Part shown: piece after piece, positions 56,001-63,800 of the stretch
Position numbering within the stretch: the stretch's first letter is position 1
Layout: each line of letters begins with the position of its first letter
Assembly: GCA_022494885.1 (NCBI GenBank)
Contig: JAGVSM010003443.1
Coordinates: 87,999 to 151,998, forward strand
From: Micrasema longulum
Taxonomy: Eukaryota > Arthropoda > Insecta > Trichoptera > Brachycentridae
Length of the DNA stretch: 64,000 bases
Direction: 5' to 3'
Made by a program: the position numbers and the translations under genes
The notes under the pieces: generated by a model
Told to the model about the DNA's origin: nothing
Database searches by the model: none
Seen by the model: the letters and a program-made list of their open reading frames with translations, nothing else

Positions 56001-58500
56001 ATTATTTTGAATTTAAATACCAATAGTAACAAATAAAGATTAACGTTTACAAAAAATATTGGAAATTTCATAACTACATTATTATCATCATCTCAGTCTC
56101 CAGCTTCTTGGAGAATGTCTCCTTACCTTGAGGGCCTGGGCCTGCATGTGCTCGGCCGGCTCTCCTCCCGGAGTCATGTAGTACTCCCGCGTGACGCTGC
56201 CGGGAGTCTGCCTCTTCCACACTGCGTTACAGTACCTGCGGGACACAAACATTTTATGATTCCCATTTTCTAATAGTGAGTTATTTACAACTTGTTGAAA
56301 ATGGCCCCAAAAAGTTGGAATATTTGGGTAATTAATAAGAACGCAAATGTTTCTTCATTTAAAAAAAAATATGTATTCAATTTACATTTAGTTTTAATAT
56401 AACATACTAATATTTCAATAATAGTCTGTTACATTTATTTTATTTAATTAACGCCCAGAGGGCTCTTACAATATACAATCAAAAGTACATATAAAATATT
56501 ATGGAAAATAACAAAAATAAACTCACAACTTACACTTAATGTAATTCATTCTAAAAAAAAAAAAAAGGAAATAAAGTGAAGATGAATAGAGAAACAAATT
56601 AAAAAGGGGAGAATTGAGGGGATGGCCATTCGATGCATAGGATAGCTAATAGGAAATAGTGAACTTTGAAAAGAACTCTACAATTCAGAAAAATATCATT
56701 TCTGTATCCGTGAATCTTCCACGACCTGCTGGATAGACTCTTATTAAGAAAGAGGACTCGAGGACTCGAGACTCGAAGGACTCGTTGTAAAAATATTTTT
56801 TGTATGGGTTTCTCGCCTGTCAGGGTTAAGTTCGTAGTTCTGATGCGCCGCAGCCCGGTGGTGCTCCACGGAGCTGGAGTCGGAACCCGAGGACTGCACG
56901 GAACTCATGGAGCCGTGCTGATTACCCACAAGTCCGATCCCCGGCGGACCACTGTAGAATGAGATGAAAAATTAATTAAAAATTTTTGACAATATTCGGT
57001 AATTTTTTATATCATAAATAATTTCACCTGAAATTATAGTCCGACGACCAATGAAGCGAGTCAGCATTTTCTATAGAATCCGATACATCATATTATGCAA
57101 CTCTAACAGTATTGCGCATAAAGACGAGAGCGTCGTCTTTCAGTACATTAACATCGTCCCTACCATGGAGATATGAAAAATAAAGGAACGTGGCCTATAA
57201 AGAGACCACAGGGCGTGGTAACACTCAGTCAGCCAGTTCCAGCATGTAGTTCAAGTGCAGCCAGTTCAACTTCTCATCGCCGTGACGCTCACGCGGCATA
57301 ATTCATTATTTATTTTCCATGCAATAAAAAAGTATCTCAGACTCACGGCTCAAAGATCCGTGGTTCAAATCCCACTCTAGCCCAACTTGATTCTCATTTT
57401 CTAATAGTGAATTTTACAACTCGTTGAAAATGGCCCTCAAAATTAAATAATTGGGTAAATCATGGGAACGCAAATATTTCCACATCTCATAACTAGTAAA
57501 ATATTCATCATCATCATCATCGTTCCCTTTCCGCACCTAATGGTGCACAGGGCACTGCATTGGTACACCAATCGCAGCGTCATTTTTGTTACATGAAGGT
57601 AAGATGATCAGTCTTCCGCTTTATGTACCAGTCCGGGGACTATGAAATATTCTAGTGTGAAAACACCCTTTTAAATAAATGTTTCACATCAACCATGTCG
57701 AGAATCGAACCCGAGACCTCTTGCATGGCAGGCTAATGCGCTGACCATTACAGAAAGAACATTAGCAGAAAAGTAAAATATTAGTTACCAATTATTATGA
57801 AAATAAAACTTTGTTATTATTATTATTAATTATATTACAAGAACACTACTACAGTTTCAGGAGAGCACTCCTTCCATCGACAGGTGATATATAACCGATA
57901 GTGCATACAGAATATAAGTTCACGGTTTCATTATAGAATCTATACAAAAGCAAACAAATGAATCAGTGATGGAACCTGAAATAGGGTGGTCATTCCAATT
58001 ATCTAAGGAGTTAGCATATGTATGGAAGTACAGATGTGGAAACATGATCACTGAGGGAAAGAATGGTAAGTGGAATTTCTCGAAAAATAATAAAATTGCG
58101 TAGCACTGATAAAAAAATAATATTTTCATAATAATTTATGATGAAGTGTTACAAAGTGAACGCCGATTCAATTAGTAATATTATTAGTAACCAGCTTGTT
58201 CCAGAAACCCGACGATATAATGTCTCTTAATATTCTCAAAGCAAGGACCGGTACATCGGCAGATTACCAATTTCAAACCTGAGCAAACTTTAGTTTGTGG
58301 GTGTGTGTATCAGAGCCTCTTTCCCGGATATTGCAATAAGGAAGGGTAACCGCGCAGGCCTTACCCGAGTGTGATGCTGCTGGTGCGCTTGGGCACTTCG
58401 GGGGGCACCCGGCGACTGTGGTGCTGCATGGCCACCAGCTGCGCGGACGGGGCGCTCAGGGGCTTGCCGCCGCTCGAGAGGATGTTGCCATAGATAGGAC
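40790..58500 (-). CDS. siz: IQSEC/schizo-type ARF-GEF, 3' eleven exons
   Basis: Exons (5' to 3'): 58365-58500, 56817-56951, 56127-56235, 55069-55286, 52540-52720, 47438-47647, 47027-47164, 45590-45716, 43953-44232, 41953-42083, 40790-41025; all phases agree, giving 632 visible residues. Family: IQSEC/BRAG exchange factors load GTP on ARF GTPases (chiefly ARF6) at membranes; the fly gene schizo/loner acts in myoblast fusion and axon guidance. Seen: SEC7 domain (~residues 127-329) with [12 protein letters not shown] (motif 1, catalytic Glu) and [13 protein letters not shown] (motif 2); PH domain (~330-450) with [12 protein letters not shown] and [12 protein letters not shown]-terminal [12 protein letters not shown]. 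The N-terminal part with the IQ motif is not found and probably lies beyond 64000. Exons are much GC-richer than introns. Confidence 0.92.
41215..41660 (-). pseudogene. LINE 3' end, family L, copy 2
   Basis: Inverse of 23500-24000; mostly 3' UTR (gtgacctcactggggttacc) with a scrap of the RT tail near 41520-41600. Confidence 0.7.
41953..42083 (-). CDS. siz: IQSEC exon, C-terminal linker
   Basis: [14 protein letters not shown] and [17 protein letters not shown]. Acceptor tatttttccag, donor GTAAAT, phase 1. The N-S-L-V-D-I block resembles the family's S-S-L-R-D-L. Confidence 0.85.
42100..42300 (+). pseudogene. Possible GIY-YIG scrap of a Penelope-like element
   Basis: [15 protein letters not shown], stop, then [11 protein letters not shown]: the Y-I-G-K-T-x-R-N-F...E-H-L pattern of Penelope-type GIY-YIG domains. 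Short and broken. Confidence 0.45.
42690..43290 (-). pseudogene. LINE 3' end, family L, copy 3
   Basis: Inverse of 23405-24000, including the [13 protein letters not shown] coding scrap; the longest match of the three copies. Confidence 0.75.
43525..43905 (+). pseudogene. LINE C-terminal scrap and 3' UTR
   Basis: [20 protein letters not shown] then stop; 3' UTR with gccttaaggcaatatgcccg and an aataaat-T tail, ending about 50 bp from the IQSEC exon donor at 43952. Confidence 0.75.
43953..44232 (-). CDS. siz: IQSEC exon, PH domain end and helical tail
   Basis: [28 protein letters not shown], then [11 protein letters not shown] and an Ala/Gly/Arg-rich stretch. Donor GTAAGG, phase 2. Very GC-rich, so antisense open frames here are shadows. 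Confidence 0.93.
44233..45589. other. IQSEC intron, nothing recognised
   Basis: AT-rich, apart from ~44690-44880; no repeat shared within the window. Confidence 0.4.
45590..45716 (-). CDS. siz: IQSEC exon, PH domain core
   Basis: [20 protein letters not shown] then [10 protein letters not shown]. Acceptor ttcttttttctag, donor GTGAGT, phase 1. Confidence 0.95.
45782..46175. repeat. Diverged tandem repeat, four units
   Basis: Units start near 45782, 45851, 46005 and 46112, each with cttg(c/t)agctac(a/t)(g/a)agcgc followed by a ggacgg-like block and attctag. The units are 60-150 bp apart. Intron of the IQSEC gene. Confidence 0.75.
46540..46884. mobile_element. Foldback element, ~153-bp inverted arms
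   Basis: Arms 46540-46693 and 46733-46884 are near-perfect inverse copies, with a 39-bp loop. Adjoining 46890-46960 is the inverse of family C (36170, 52890). Confidence 0.9.
47027..47164 (-). CDS. siz: IQSEC exon, PH domain start
   Basis: [20 protein letters not shown] and [13 protein letters not shown]. Phase 0 at both ends; donor GTGTGA. Confidence 0.93.
47438..47647 (-). CDS. siz: IQSEC exon, SEC7 motif 2
   Basis: [42 protein letters not shown]. Seventy codons, phase 0 at both ends. Acceptor tgtttgtgcag, donor GTACGT. Confidence 0.95.
47755..47844 (-). repeat. Repeat family A end fragment
   Basis: aacaggtcataagccctaga ... tctctgttgtaatatgttaa; the retrotransposon inserted at its edge. 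Confidence 0.65.
47850..48006 (+). repeat. 5' LTR
   Basis: 157 bp, TGTTATG...TTACA, AATAAA at 47937-47942. Identical to the 3' LTR. Confidence 0.95.
48022..48354 (+). CDS. Retrotransposon Gag, N-terminal part
   Basis: ATG at 48022, 15 bp past the LTR. Capsid-like helical protein ([17 protein letters not shown]). Ends prematurely at TAA right after an A7 run (48345-48351); homologous Gag continues in the -1 frame from there, so one A is missing or the ribosome slips. Confidence 0.85.
   Translation: MALRFSEYGPGKTWSHYIDRFCFALEANQILEENVKKANLLANCGEETYDQLVALILPKNIREVTFEEILHVLNKHYNKEPNEIIQSYKFHNRQQKVEESINAYIIELKK
48351..50084 (+). CDS. Retrotransposon Gag C-term, protease and reverse transcriptase
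   Basis: Open frame covering the Gag end (L-R-D-R-L-V-C-G), zinc knuckle [14 protein letters not shown] preceded by a second Cys/His set, protease [12 protein letters not shown], and RT with [17 protein letters not shown] and M-L-D-D-I-L-I (usual Y/F-x-D-D; here Met replaces the aromatic). First internal ATG is at 48372. Ends with a stop at 50084 after another A7 run (50060-50066). Confidence 0.9.
   Translation: MSKHCNFMDLQRTLRDRLVCGVNDKNLQQDLLTREKLTYERAVEICQAFESAKSGLKTIHLSTLSSEDNSEPMEINKISVNKKNNMQIYECKHCGKKHRGECRFKEAICRLCMKRGHIQRICFKNKYNNNNVEENGDDMCGVYHAWGSAKVTPYYVTLGINGVKVDMQVDSGASASIISYTYYRELWPKGGPELRPNNAKLQTWTKRRLEIMGEMLVEVQYNGNKQMLTLLVAKGSGPSLLGRAWFADLGITVEGIHEIHNITTDRLLLEDIKKMYRDMFNEGLGKYKGPKVSIKLLEGKSTPIFMKCRPTPLALREKINTEIDKMTEGGILKPITYSEWATPIVPIVKQDGSIRLCGDYRCTINKATNLDTYPLPTINEALSTIAGGKIFTKLDLDRAYLQVEVDDETAKLLTLNTPKGLFTMHRLPFGVKTCPGIFQRLMSTSLANIEGVSVMLDDILISGKDWNEHNHRLEKVLKILHQNGLHLNEKKCLFGTNRVKYLGYLIDDKGIHPTEEKVNCIQVAPTPRNTKELRAFLGLYTFYERFIPEKSDTLEPLYRLLDNNKEWKWTKKGTECI
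50068..51939 (+). CDS. Retrotransposon RNase H and integrase
   Basis: Frame entered by a +1 shift at 50060-50068. RNase [20 protein letters not shown], and I-T-N-H-K-P-L, where the family has T-D-H, so the third acidic residue is Asn. Integrase: H-E-S-H...C-D-I-C zinc site, core with [15 protein letters not shown] and P-A-T-N-G-Q-A-E-R (D,D,E). Acidic C-terminal tail to the stop at 51939. Confidence 0.9.
   Translation, partial: EQNAFEEAKKKLTGECTLVHYDSNKPLVLCCDASEYGVGAILSHVMPDGNEKPIMMASRTMHIHERRYAQIDKEALAIMFGVQKFQQFLYGRDFKIITNHKPLLGIFNAEKRMPEVLSPRMLRWVLTLNNYSYCIEHRPGNKIGNADALSRWPVEQEIKEPGDPAEVLLLEDTPTTFQYDCRDIAEATRKDKVLSKVYYNVLKGWPENVEQEAKVYHKKRDGLSIQRNCLLYGSRVIIPLSMRSNLLKLLHESHDGIVISKAIARSYFYWPGLDADIEKTTGRCDICQEKGKQPNSIKHQWITPSKPWARLHIDFFGPFAGRQFLILVDAYSKWPEIKIAKDVSSNTVIATLRDIFATQGLPETLVSDNGTAFTSEVFGSFLKENNIRHVKTAPYHPATNGQAERYVQIFKSKLRKMSNLPWSVKLPRILYNLRTTPNTTTGKTPAEMLNKRQFRTRFDKFHPHADITKQTFQKEYNQNVEIRDFNVNEKVWARQYGKSNKWSKGVISKIIGTSNYEIKLDNGDTQRRHVNQLKHGEDNEVQENARMEEFKPQYSREEEEEDDMVEIPPQERWADIIGIPSTSEEANMQAGKALKRMRSIEESEVAQGSDKLPRNEAPEINMK
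52028..52184 (+). repeat. 3' LTR
   Basis: 157 bp, identical to the 5' LTR; followed by the ATTTA duplication. Confidence 0.95.
52540..52720 (-). CDS. siz: IQSEC exon, SEC7 motif 1
   Basis: [32 protein letters not shown] with the catalytic Glu, and [10 protein letters not shown]. Acceptor ggttccag, donor GTGAGT, phase 0. The following intron holds the Ty3/gypsy element. Confidence 0.95.
52838..53330 (+). repeat. tRNA-like head and repeat family C, copy 2
   Basis: 52838-52893 has a B-box-like gaggtttaaatcccacc; 52890-53330 matches 36170-36630. Confidence 0.6.
53330..53490 (+). mobile_element. SINE family S, copy 1
   Basis: ggtctgaggttcgcactccc, then gattcccattttctaatagt, gtgagttatttacaactcgt. 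Also at 56261-56350 and 57340-57485. Confidence 0.7.
54040..54355 (-). repeat. Repeat family D, copy 2
   Basis: Inverse of 37983-38290. Confidence 0.7.
54356..54665 (+). pseudogene. RTE-like LINE 3' end
   Basis: ctggtttggacatgtagaac, gaggaagaccgagaaagaca, tacccttacggagaaacggc and a gttgttg tail; butts directly onto repeat D. Confidence 0.8.
55069..55286 (-). CDS. siz: IQSEC exon, SEC7 N-terminal third
   Basis: [20 protein letters not shown] and [19 protein letters not shown], the start of an IQSEC-type SEC7 domain. The acceptor (ccgtggaag) has almost no pyrimidine tract; a better-looking ctgctcag 22 bp upstream would hit an in-frame stop. Donor GTGAGT, phase 2. Confidence 0.92.
55330..55707. 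other. AT-rich IQSEC intron, nothing recognised
   Basis: No gene; a tttattta run at 55545-55565 may be a retroelement tail. Confidence 0.35.
55708..55833. mobile_element. 126-bp hairpin element, 25-bp inverted ends
   Basis: ataaaacacgagtgatactt and its inverse aagtatcactcgtgttttat bound gtctcgaagatgtcgcgaaa...gaaaccggtcactgg, which resembles the central block of family B. Confidence 0.75.
56127..56235 (-). CDS. siz: IQSEC exon, pre-SEC7
   Basis: Acceptor gtgtcccgcag; [20 protein letters not shown], then H-M-Q-A-Q-A-L-K; donor GTAAGG, phase 0. Confidence 0.85.
56261..56350 (+). mobile_element. SINE family S, copy 2 (headless)
   Basis: Gattcccattttctaatagt, ttacaacttgttgaaaatgg. Confidence 0.65.
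56430..56700 (-). repeat. Retroelement 3' tail
   Basis: T-rich start then cagagggctcttacaatata; minus-oriented poly-A-tailed sequence. Confidence 0.45.
56817..56951 (-). CDS. siz: IQSEC exon, Ser-rich linker with GC donor
   Basis: Acceptor cattctacag; [20 protein letters not shown] then [10 protein letters not shown]. No GT donor fits; GACAG followed by GCGAGA at 56816-56811 gives phase 2, exactly what the next exon needs. Confidence 0.75.
57028..57332 (+). mobile_element. Solo-LTR-like repeat, copy 2
   Basis: Matches 18183-18510, with cgtggcctataaagagacca (TATA) and aataaa near the end. Just upstream of the IQSEC exon at 56817-56951, opposite strand. Confidence 0.55.
57340..57485 (+). mobile_element. 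SINE family S, copy 3
   Basis: Head ggttcaaatcccactctagc, body as in the other two copies. Confidence 0.7.
57520..57757 (-). mobile_element. tRNA-derived SINE
   Basis: Minus head gtaatggtcagcgcattagc and tctcgggttcgattctcgac; body ends tgccctgtgcaccattaggt. Confidence 0.8.
57758..58364. other. IQSEC intron, nothing recognised
   Basis: No repeat or coding assignment. Confidence 0.35.
58365..58500 (-). CDS. siz: IQSEC exon (first visible; pre-SEC7 linker)
   Basis: Acceptor gtgatgttgcag, phase 1 in; encodes [16 protein letters not shown] and [16 protein letters not shown], a proline-rich linker; donor GTAAGG, phase 2. P-P-E-V-P-K-R-T could bind SH3 domains (inference). Confidence 0.8.
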
Positions 58501-58738
58501 CTGCAACATCACAATTTTTATTCACGGAAAGACTCGGTGCTTGTTCATATTTACTGGCAGAATGGCAGCGGGCGTGTCGCCAAATATAAAACCTACACAA
58601 TTCTATTTGAACGTTTTCATATTGTAACTGACTATAAATAGTGGCATGCTGCTTAGATATATCGTTATCAGCTGGAAGGAGGAGACATCTGCCTGAACAT
58701 CGCACGAAATGCAAGACCGGCCAACAAAGGGCGCTGTC

Positions 58739-59213
58739 AATTTTTTTTTTTTTTTACAATATACATAAGAGGTAAAACAGAGTATTAAAAAAATAAAGGA
58801 TAATTACATAGCAATGAAATACATATTAATAGTAAACAAAAAAAATACCACAAAGGCATGGCCTGTTCGTGGGTATACAAGAAGATATCAATGAATTTTC
58901 GCTCCTATAATAAATAAACAGTTATAATATTTTTGTGTAACATAAGAAAGAGAAAATAAAATATTCTGTAAAAGATTATATGGTTTTTTTTTTTTAGTAA
59001 TTAAAAAAGAAAATAAAAAATATTTAAAAAAACATGAAAATATTCCTTATAAGGGCAACAAAATATATCATAGAAAAAAAGAGTTCATATCTTTAGTTTG
59101 TATCCAGGATAGTGCGTGTTTTTTAAAAGAAGGAAAATTTTGAAAGTTTGGAATCAATGAAATATTATCAGTAAAAAAGGAATTAAAAATTTTTTGGCCT
59201 TTAAAATATGCAT
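58739..59213 (-). mobile_element. 5'-truncated LINE 3' UTR, copy 2
   Basis: T14 start and collinear with 19311-19797. Confidence 0.75.
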
Positions 59214-59569
59214 ACTTTATGAAACAAAAAACTCAAGACAGATCGCTCTCTTTTCCACGACGACAATCTCCCAGCGAATAGACGCCATTTAATCTCTGAA
59301 GCTTCAAGAGCTCGTGCCAATCGGAACGATACACGACTTGGCGCATTTTTCAAATTTTACAAATAGTAACTTGCATATTTTATATTATTTTTTGTTATTG
59401 TTTTAATAAAATTCTAGTAGGGTAGGCACTGCTTATGTGCCTATATGGAACGCACGCCACTGCTTGTAACTACGCTTAACATGTAAAAGTGTTGCCTTTT
59501 TATTTAATTAATTGAAAACTCTTTTTCTTTGAAAATAGTTTTTTCTCCCATTTTCAACATACATAAAGT

Positions 59570-60016
59570 AATTACCGTGTAAATAAAATTTCCCAGTATT
59601 TAGTGAAAAAATCATTGTATGCATTGTAGGCTAATTCAAATTTTTAAGGTTAAGTACCTAGATAAAATTATTTATGGATTTTTTTTAAAATTCAATAAAA
59701 AATAACACATTGTAGTAAATCATTGGTAAATATGAATAATCCCAATCATGACAGTTCTTACAATTTTTCTGCAGTATATTTAGTATAGTCGTATAGTACA
59801 ATAATTATATTTTAATGAAATTTCATTTTTTCCATACATTTTTCATTTCCTCACTTGAGCGTTTTCCTCAGTTTTACACTTTTTTTGTTGCTCCCTTGAA
59901 AAACGTAAAACAGGGGGTTTTACTGTAATTAAAATAGACCCATTTTTCGGAAAAAAAAACTAATTATCCGAATGGGGTCCGGTCCCGATGGATTCGGATA
60001 ATTGGAGTTCTACTGT
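59570..60016 (-). mobile_element. TIR transposon end and pogo-like palindrome
   Basis: 59570-59932 is the inverse of 37368-37680, ending gggggttttactgtaa. 59960-60016 is a separate near-palindrome (aattatccgaatggggtc ... gattcggataattggagt) ending tctactgta, as pogo/Tigger-type MITEs do. Confidence 0.6.
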
Positions 60017-60329
60017 ACATGGATAAACACAAATAATTTACAATATTAGATACAATAATAATATCATCCAACACCGAGAAAGTTAGTAAATAAAGGTGCA
60101 GATGTCAAATAAACGGTAGTTTTGTACAATGTGATTTTGTGATAAGTTTTAGTTTGAGTATGGGGTGTTATGTACTCCCGAATGTGGGTGTATTTGGAAA
60201 CTTAAAAATAATAAAAGAAAGACGATAATTCATATTGCTCGTTATAAAACAGTGCCTCGTATCTCCCCCGTTTGTCGAAAAGCCTTTTTGGAGTATTTCG
60301 ATTCAGAGTCAAAAATACACCTGTAATCA

Positions 60330-60555
60330 ATATGTATCTTATTTGAGTGATCCGGTGTAAGTTGGATTCGTTCCGAAATTTCGGCTACCATTGCAGGAGT
60401 CATCTTCGGGGAAAACCCTCTTAATACCCATCCACAATTCGTCTTTCTTCTCATATAGTGTCCATGCGGCTCGACTGTGGAATCATCTCCCATCCATTAT
60501 CAAAGAGGGACAGAGATTTCCATAGGTTCAACACGAGATATAAAGATATGCTATA
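60330..60555. pseudogene. Penelope-like 3' UTR and LINE C-terminal scrap
   Basis: 60330-60415 (minus) is the Penelope UTR block; 60455-60555 (plus) encodes V-H-A-A-R-L-W-N-H-L-P-S-I-I-K, an RT C-terminal tail ending in a stop. Confidence 0.65.
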
Positions 60556-61330
60556 GTCTTTAAAATTTAACATGATTAGAATGACAGTTGTCAGAAAAAG
60601 TGACGACATAACTTTGTAGTAACATCAAAGGAGTTATTTATATAGACACACGAAAAATCATTTGTATCTGGTGGGTTAATTTATTTTTTTAATACAATGC
60701 TTGAAACATAAATCGACATATTAATATAAAATCAGCTTTAAAACTGAAAGAAAACTAAAATAAACCTAATTATTAACGACGTTCTTCAATGTAAATTAAT
60801 CGAATAAAAAAATTATTCATTTGATGTTGTTCATGAAAAAAATATAAATGTCTCATTTTTTTGGTGAATAATTGTGTTAAACACACTATAATAGGCTTGT
60901 TTTTGCGTTTTTTATATCAATTTTCGGAAACAGAGTTTTATGATTGCGTGAAATAACTGATAAAATCGATTTGATCAGTGATCAGTAATTTTCCATCGCT
61001 AATAAAATTTGTTTGACAGCTGTCATTCTAATCAAGCTTTATTTTAAGGACTATAGTTGTGCCCACTTTCTGGTTCTCCCGATCGGACTTGTTTCTTCCG
61101 GTTTACTAACAAGCTAATGAACTAACATACCCCGTGAAAATTTGATTGAGGGTGACAGACAAATTACTGTATATACTTAGGTTGCTCCGACGGCGATAGG
61201 GGAATTGAAAGCAGTAAATATAAATGCAAAAAATAAAAATATGCAAATCTTTTGAAAATGAAGATTTTTTGGAAAAAAAAAAAATTACCATAAATTGTTT
61301 TTGCAATGAGCGGATCTGAAAAGAGGCCAT
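60556..61330. other. AT-rich sequence, nothing recognised
   Basis: Would be IQSEC intron or upstream DNA; no exon of the missing N-terminal part seen. Confidence 0.35.
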
Positions 61331-61379
61331 AAGGTGAGGAGAGGCCACTGCAAAAAAATAATCATTATTTTGCCTCTAA

Positions 61380-61560
61380 CTGCGTACGACTCTACAACAA
61401 GGTACCTCTTGAAATTCGGGCTTTGCCAAAAAAAATTAAAGATTTTGTCAAGCACAGACTGTTTGGAAAGAGCAATTATAAAGTGGACAAGACAGCATGG
61501 CATTAGATTCGTGTTTATTGATTTTTGTTTGTTGATTTAAATTTATTTGTTTGTTGGGTT
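61380..61560 (+). pseudogene. LINE C-terminal scrap
   Basis: Y-N-K-V-P-L-E-I-R-A-L-P-K-K-I-K-D-F-V-K, then stop at the end of W-H; matches the tail type seen at 5200-5520. Confidence 0.65.
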
Positions 61561-61984
61561 TAATTTACTAATTGTTGAATTATATTATATAGTTATTTAT
61601 TGCGGCCGCGGTCTCAATTTGGAACTAACACTGTATTCCTTCACTGTCATACTGGGAAATTAGAAAAAGGTGATTGTGCTGACCATGTGTATTTGATTGA
61701 TCACAAATTGACAATACTGCAGTGAGGGGTACAATGAAAGCTTTTAAAGTTTCTTTGTTTTGTTATTTTCGCGGTTCGATTGTAAAGAAATATTAAATTT
61801 TCACTATTTTAATTTAAAAAAAATTGATATTGATATGCGAAACTGAAGAAAGACTCGAGTCTTTATGAACAGTTTCGGGAAAGCGGTGGATGCTTTCATT
61901 GTATTTAGTTATAATTTTAATGACGTTTATAAGTGGTTCAATTAATTCTATGTAAAGAATAATATACTACTAAAATTTTACAAT

Positions 61985-62350
61985 ATTTGAGTTTGTCCAA
62001 ATATTCGTAGACAAAAGACTGGATTTCACCTCCTCGGGAGTCATTGAGATTAACAAAGAAGTTTAAAAATTGAAAAATTGTTTTCAGGCGTTGCCTAGTA
62101 TGTGAAATAATTCAGTCTGATGAATCTCTTCACAGCAATAAAGGCTTCAGCTCTTCAACTTCACTTAAATGAACAAATGGAAGAACTGAAGAAATATGTA
62201 TGTTCAAACATAGGCAAAATGGTGAATGTTACACAGTGTGTAAAGTGGCCACTTAAACCAGCCAATGACAGGTCATAAGCCCTGCAGATGCCTAGACTTC
62301 CGTATTTCCTTATTTTAAGTATTCTCCATCCCTGTTGTAATTTGTTAATA
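61985..62350 (-). repeat. Repeat family A, full copy
   Basis: Complete from atttgagtttgtccaaatat to catccctgttgtaatttgtt, inverse of 10243-10600. Confidence 0.8.
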
Positions 62351-62354
62351 CTAA

Positions 62355-62470
62355 AATTTTACTACAGTAGTCCTGTTTAAATCACGTCTGAAGAAACATC
62401 TCCATTGTCTTCCTTAACCTCTCCTCCTTTCCCATTGAGTAATAGTACTGATGTAAGGTAATTTATATAC
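62355..62470 (+). pseudogene. LINE C-terminal scrap
   Basis: L-F-K-S-R-L-K-K-H-L-H-C-L-P then stop; typical end of CR1/jockey-like polyproteins. Confidence 0.5.
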
Positions 62471-62580
62471 AAATAAAATTATTTCTATTTTTGTAAATCT
62501 TTAGATTTTTCATTTTTATTTTCTATTGAATATGTTTCACCACTTGAATTTTATTTTATTGGCCGGTTGGAAAACTCAAC

Positions 62581-62800
62581 ATGTTTCCCGGCACTACACG
62601 CCACAAAAATGACACGGAATGTGCCCGCTGCCGACTGCGACACATATTTTTTTTACAAAACACACAGTTTACCCTGAAAATGGCTCCTGCAATGGTTGCC
62701 AAAACGTTGAAACGAATCCAACTTACACGGGATCAGCCAAAAAAGATACATATTGATAACAGTGACCGTGGAAACATACGCAGCTACATAACCTGTAAGA
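62581..62800 (+). pseudogene. Penelope-like element 3' end
   Basis: T-E-C-A-R-C-R-L-R-H matches the end of the frame at 20012-20338; then accctgaaaatggctcctgc and cacgggatcagccaaaaaag of the shared UTR. Confidence 0.75.
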
Positions 62801-63109
62801 AATATTATCGACGGTGGAAAGGGAAAGGTTGCTTAACCAGCTTTTTTGCATCTCCTGAAACATTATACCAATATTGATACGAGGTATTGTTTTCTAGCGA
62901 GTAATATCGTTTTATGCTGAGGTGTTTGGCATACCGTGATAATTCATACAGTCAAAATTGTGCACTTTCGACTTAATGACGGTGATATACTTAAATGAAA
63001 ACTTAATAATCTACAAAAACTCCCTTGACCACATTTACAAAAATTCCAAAATTATCTCTGAAATTAATCATAAAAGAAAAATTAAATCATTTAAAAAATC
63101 ACTTTGCGA

Positions 63110-63300
63110 CGCAGCATCCCTCTTTCCGTAGTGCATAGGCCACTGCATCGGTAAACCGAATTTTAGTTAGATCATCAGTTACATGAGGTTAAGGTGATCA
63201 GTTTTACGCTTCAGGTGCCAGTCCAGGAACAATGAAATATTGCAGTTCAAAAAACCTTCAAAATTTATAGATCACGTCCACCCTGTTAGGAATCGAACAA
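63110..63300 (-). mobile_element. tRNA-derived SINE, diverged
   Basis: gcataggccactgcatcggt and aaggtgatcagttttacgct blocks; head reduced to ttaggaatcgaac. Confidence 0.65.
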
Positions 63301-63687
63301 AGGGGTCGGTTCTGGTTCTATTTCACACGCAGAATTGTATTCTCCGTCTGCCTGGACATTTTATAACTAGATGCCTTCTTTTTAACAAGTACAATTTGTT
63401 TATTTTTTCGTTTTATTAGTTTCTAAAAATGTTATAATTTCAACATTTTTAATTATAAACTAAACATTTCTTGCATCTGGATGTGTTGATGACATCATAA
63501 GCTGACTCAGCTTACACTTCTCAAACTAATATTATAATAATGAAAGTGAAAAAATTAACAGAAAATGGTTACTAACTTATTTTAAAGTAAAACATTGTAA
63601 ATTGAACTAACTAGTAAAGAAGCAAAATAAACACAAATCGCCATACCTCTCCATCTTTGAATACAAACTCTGTTTCCTCTAAATTAT

Positions 63688-63800
63688 TATGTATTTTCAT
63701 GCACATGCCGATTATTCCGTCTTTAACATGTCAACTATCAAAAATTCATTAGATCTGACCACACCACATCTTTCTCGATCTTCCTCAACTACTGCATCCA
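63688..63800 (-). pseudogene. RTE-like LINE fragment
   Basis: Minus strand carries the segment gaggaagatcgagaaagatg ... gacggaataatcggcatgtg. 63801-64000 shows nothing further. Confidence 0.65.

Noticed and set aside
63655..63686. Possible 32-nt minus-strand exon (E-T-E-F-V-F-K-D-G-E) between an AG and GTATGG
   Set aside because: Too short, no phase partner in the window, and next to an RTE fragment; cannot be tied to the IQSEC gene.
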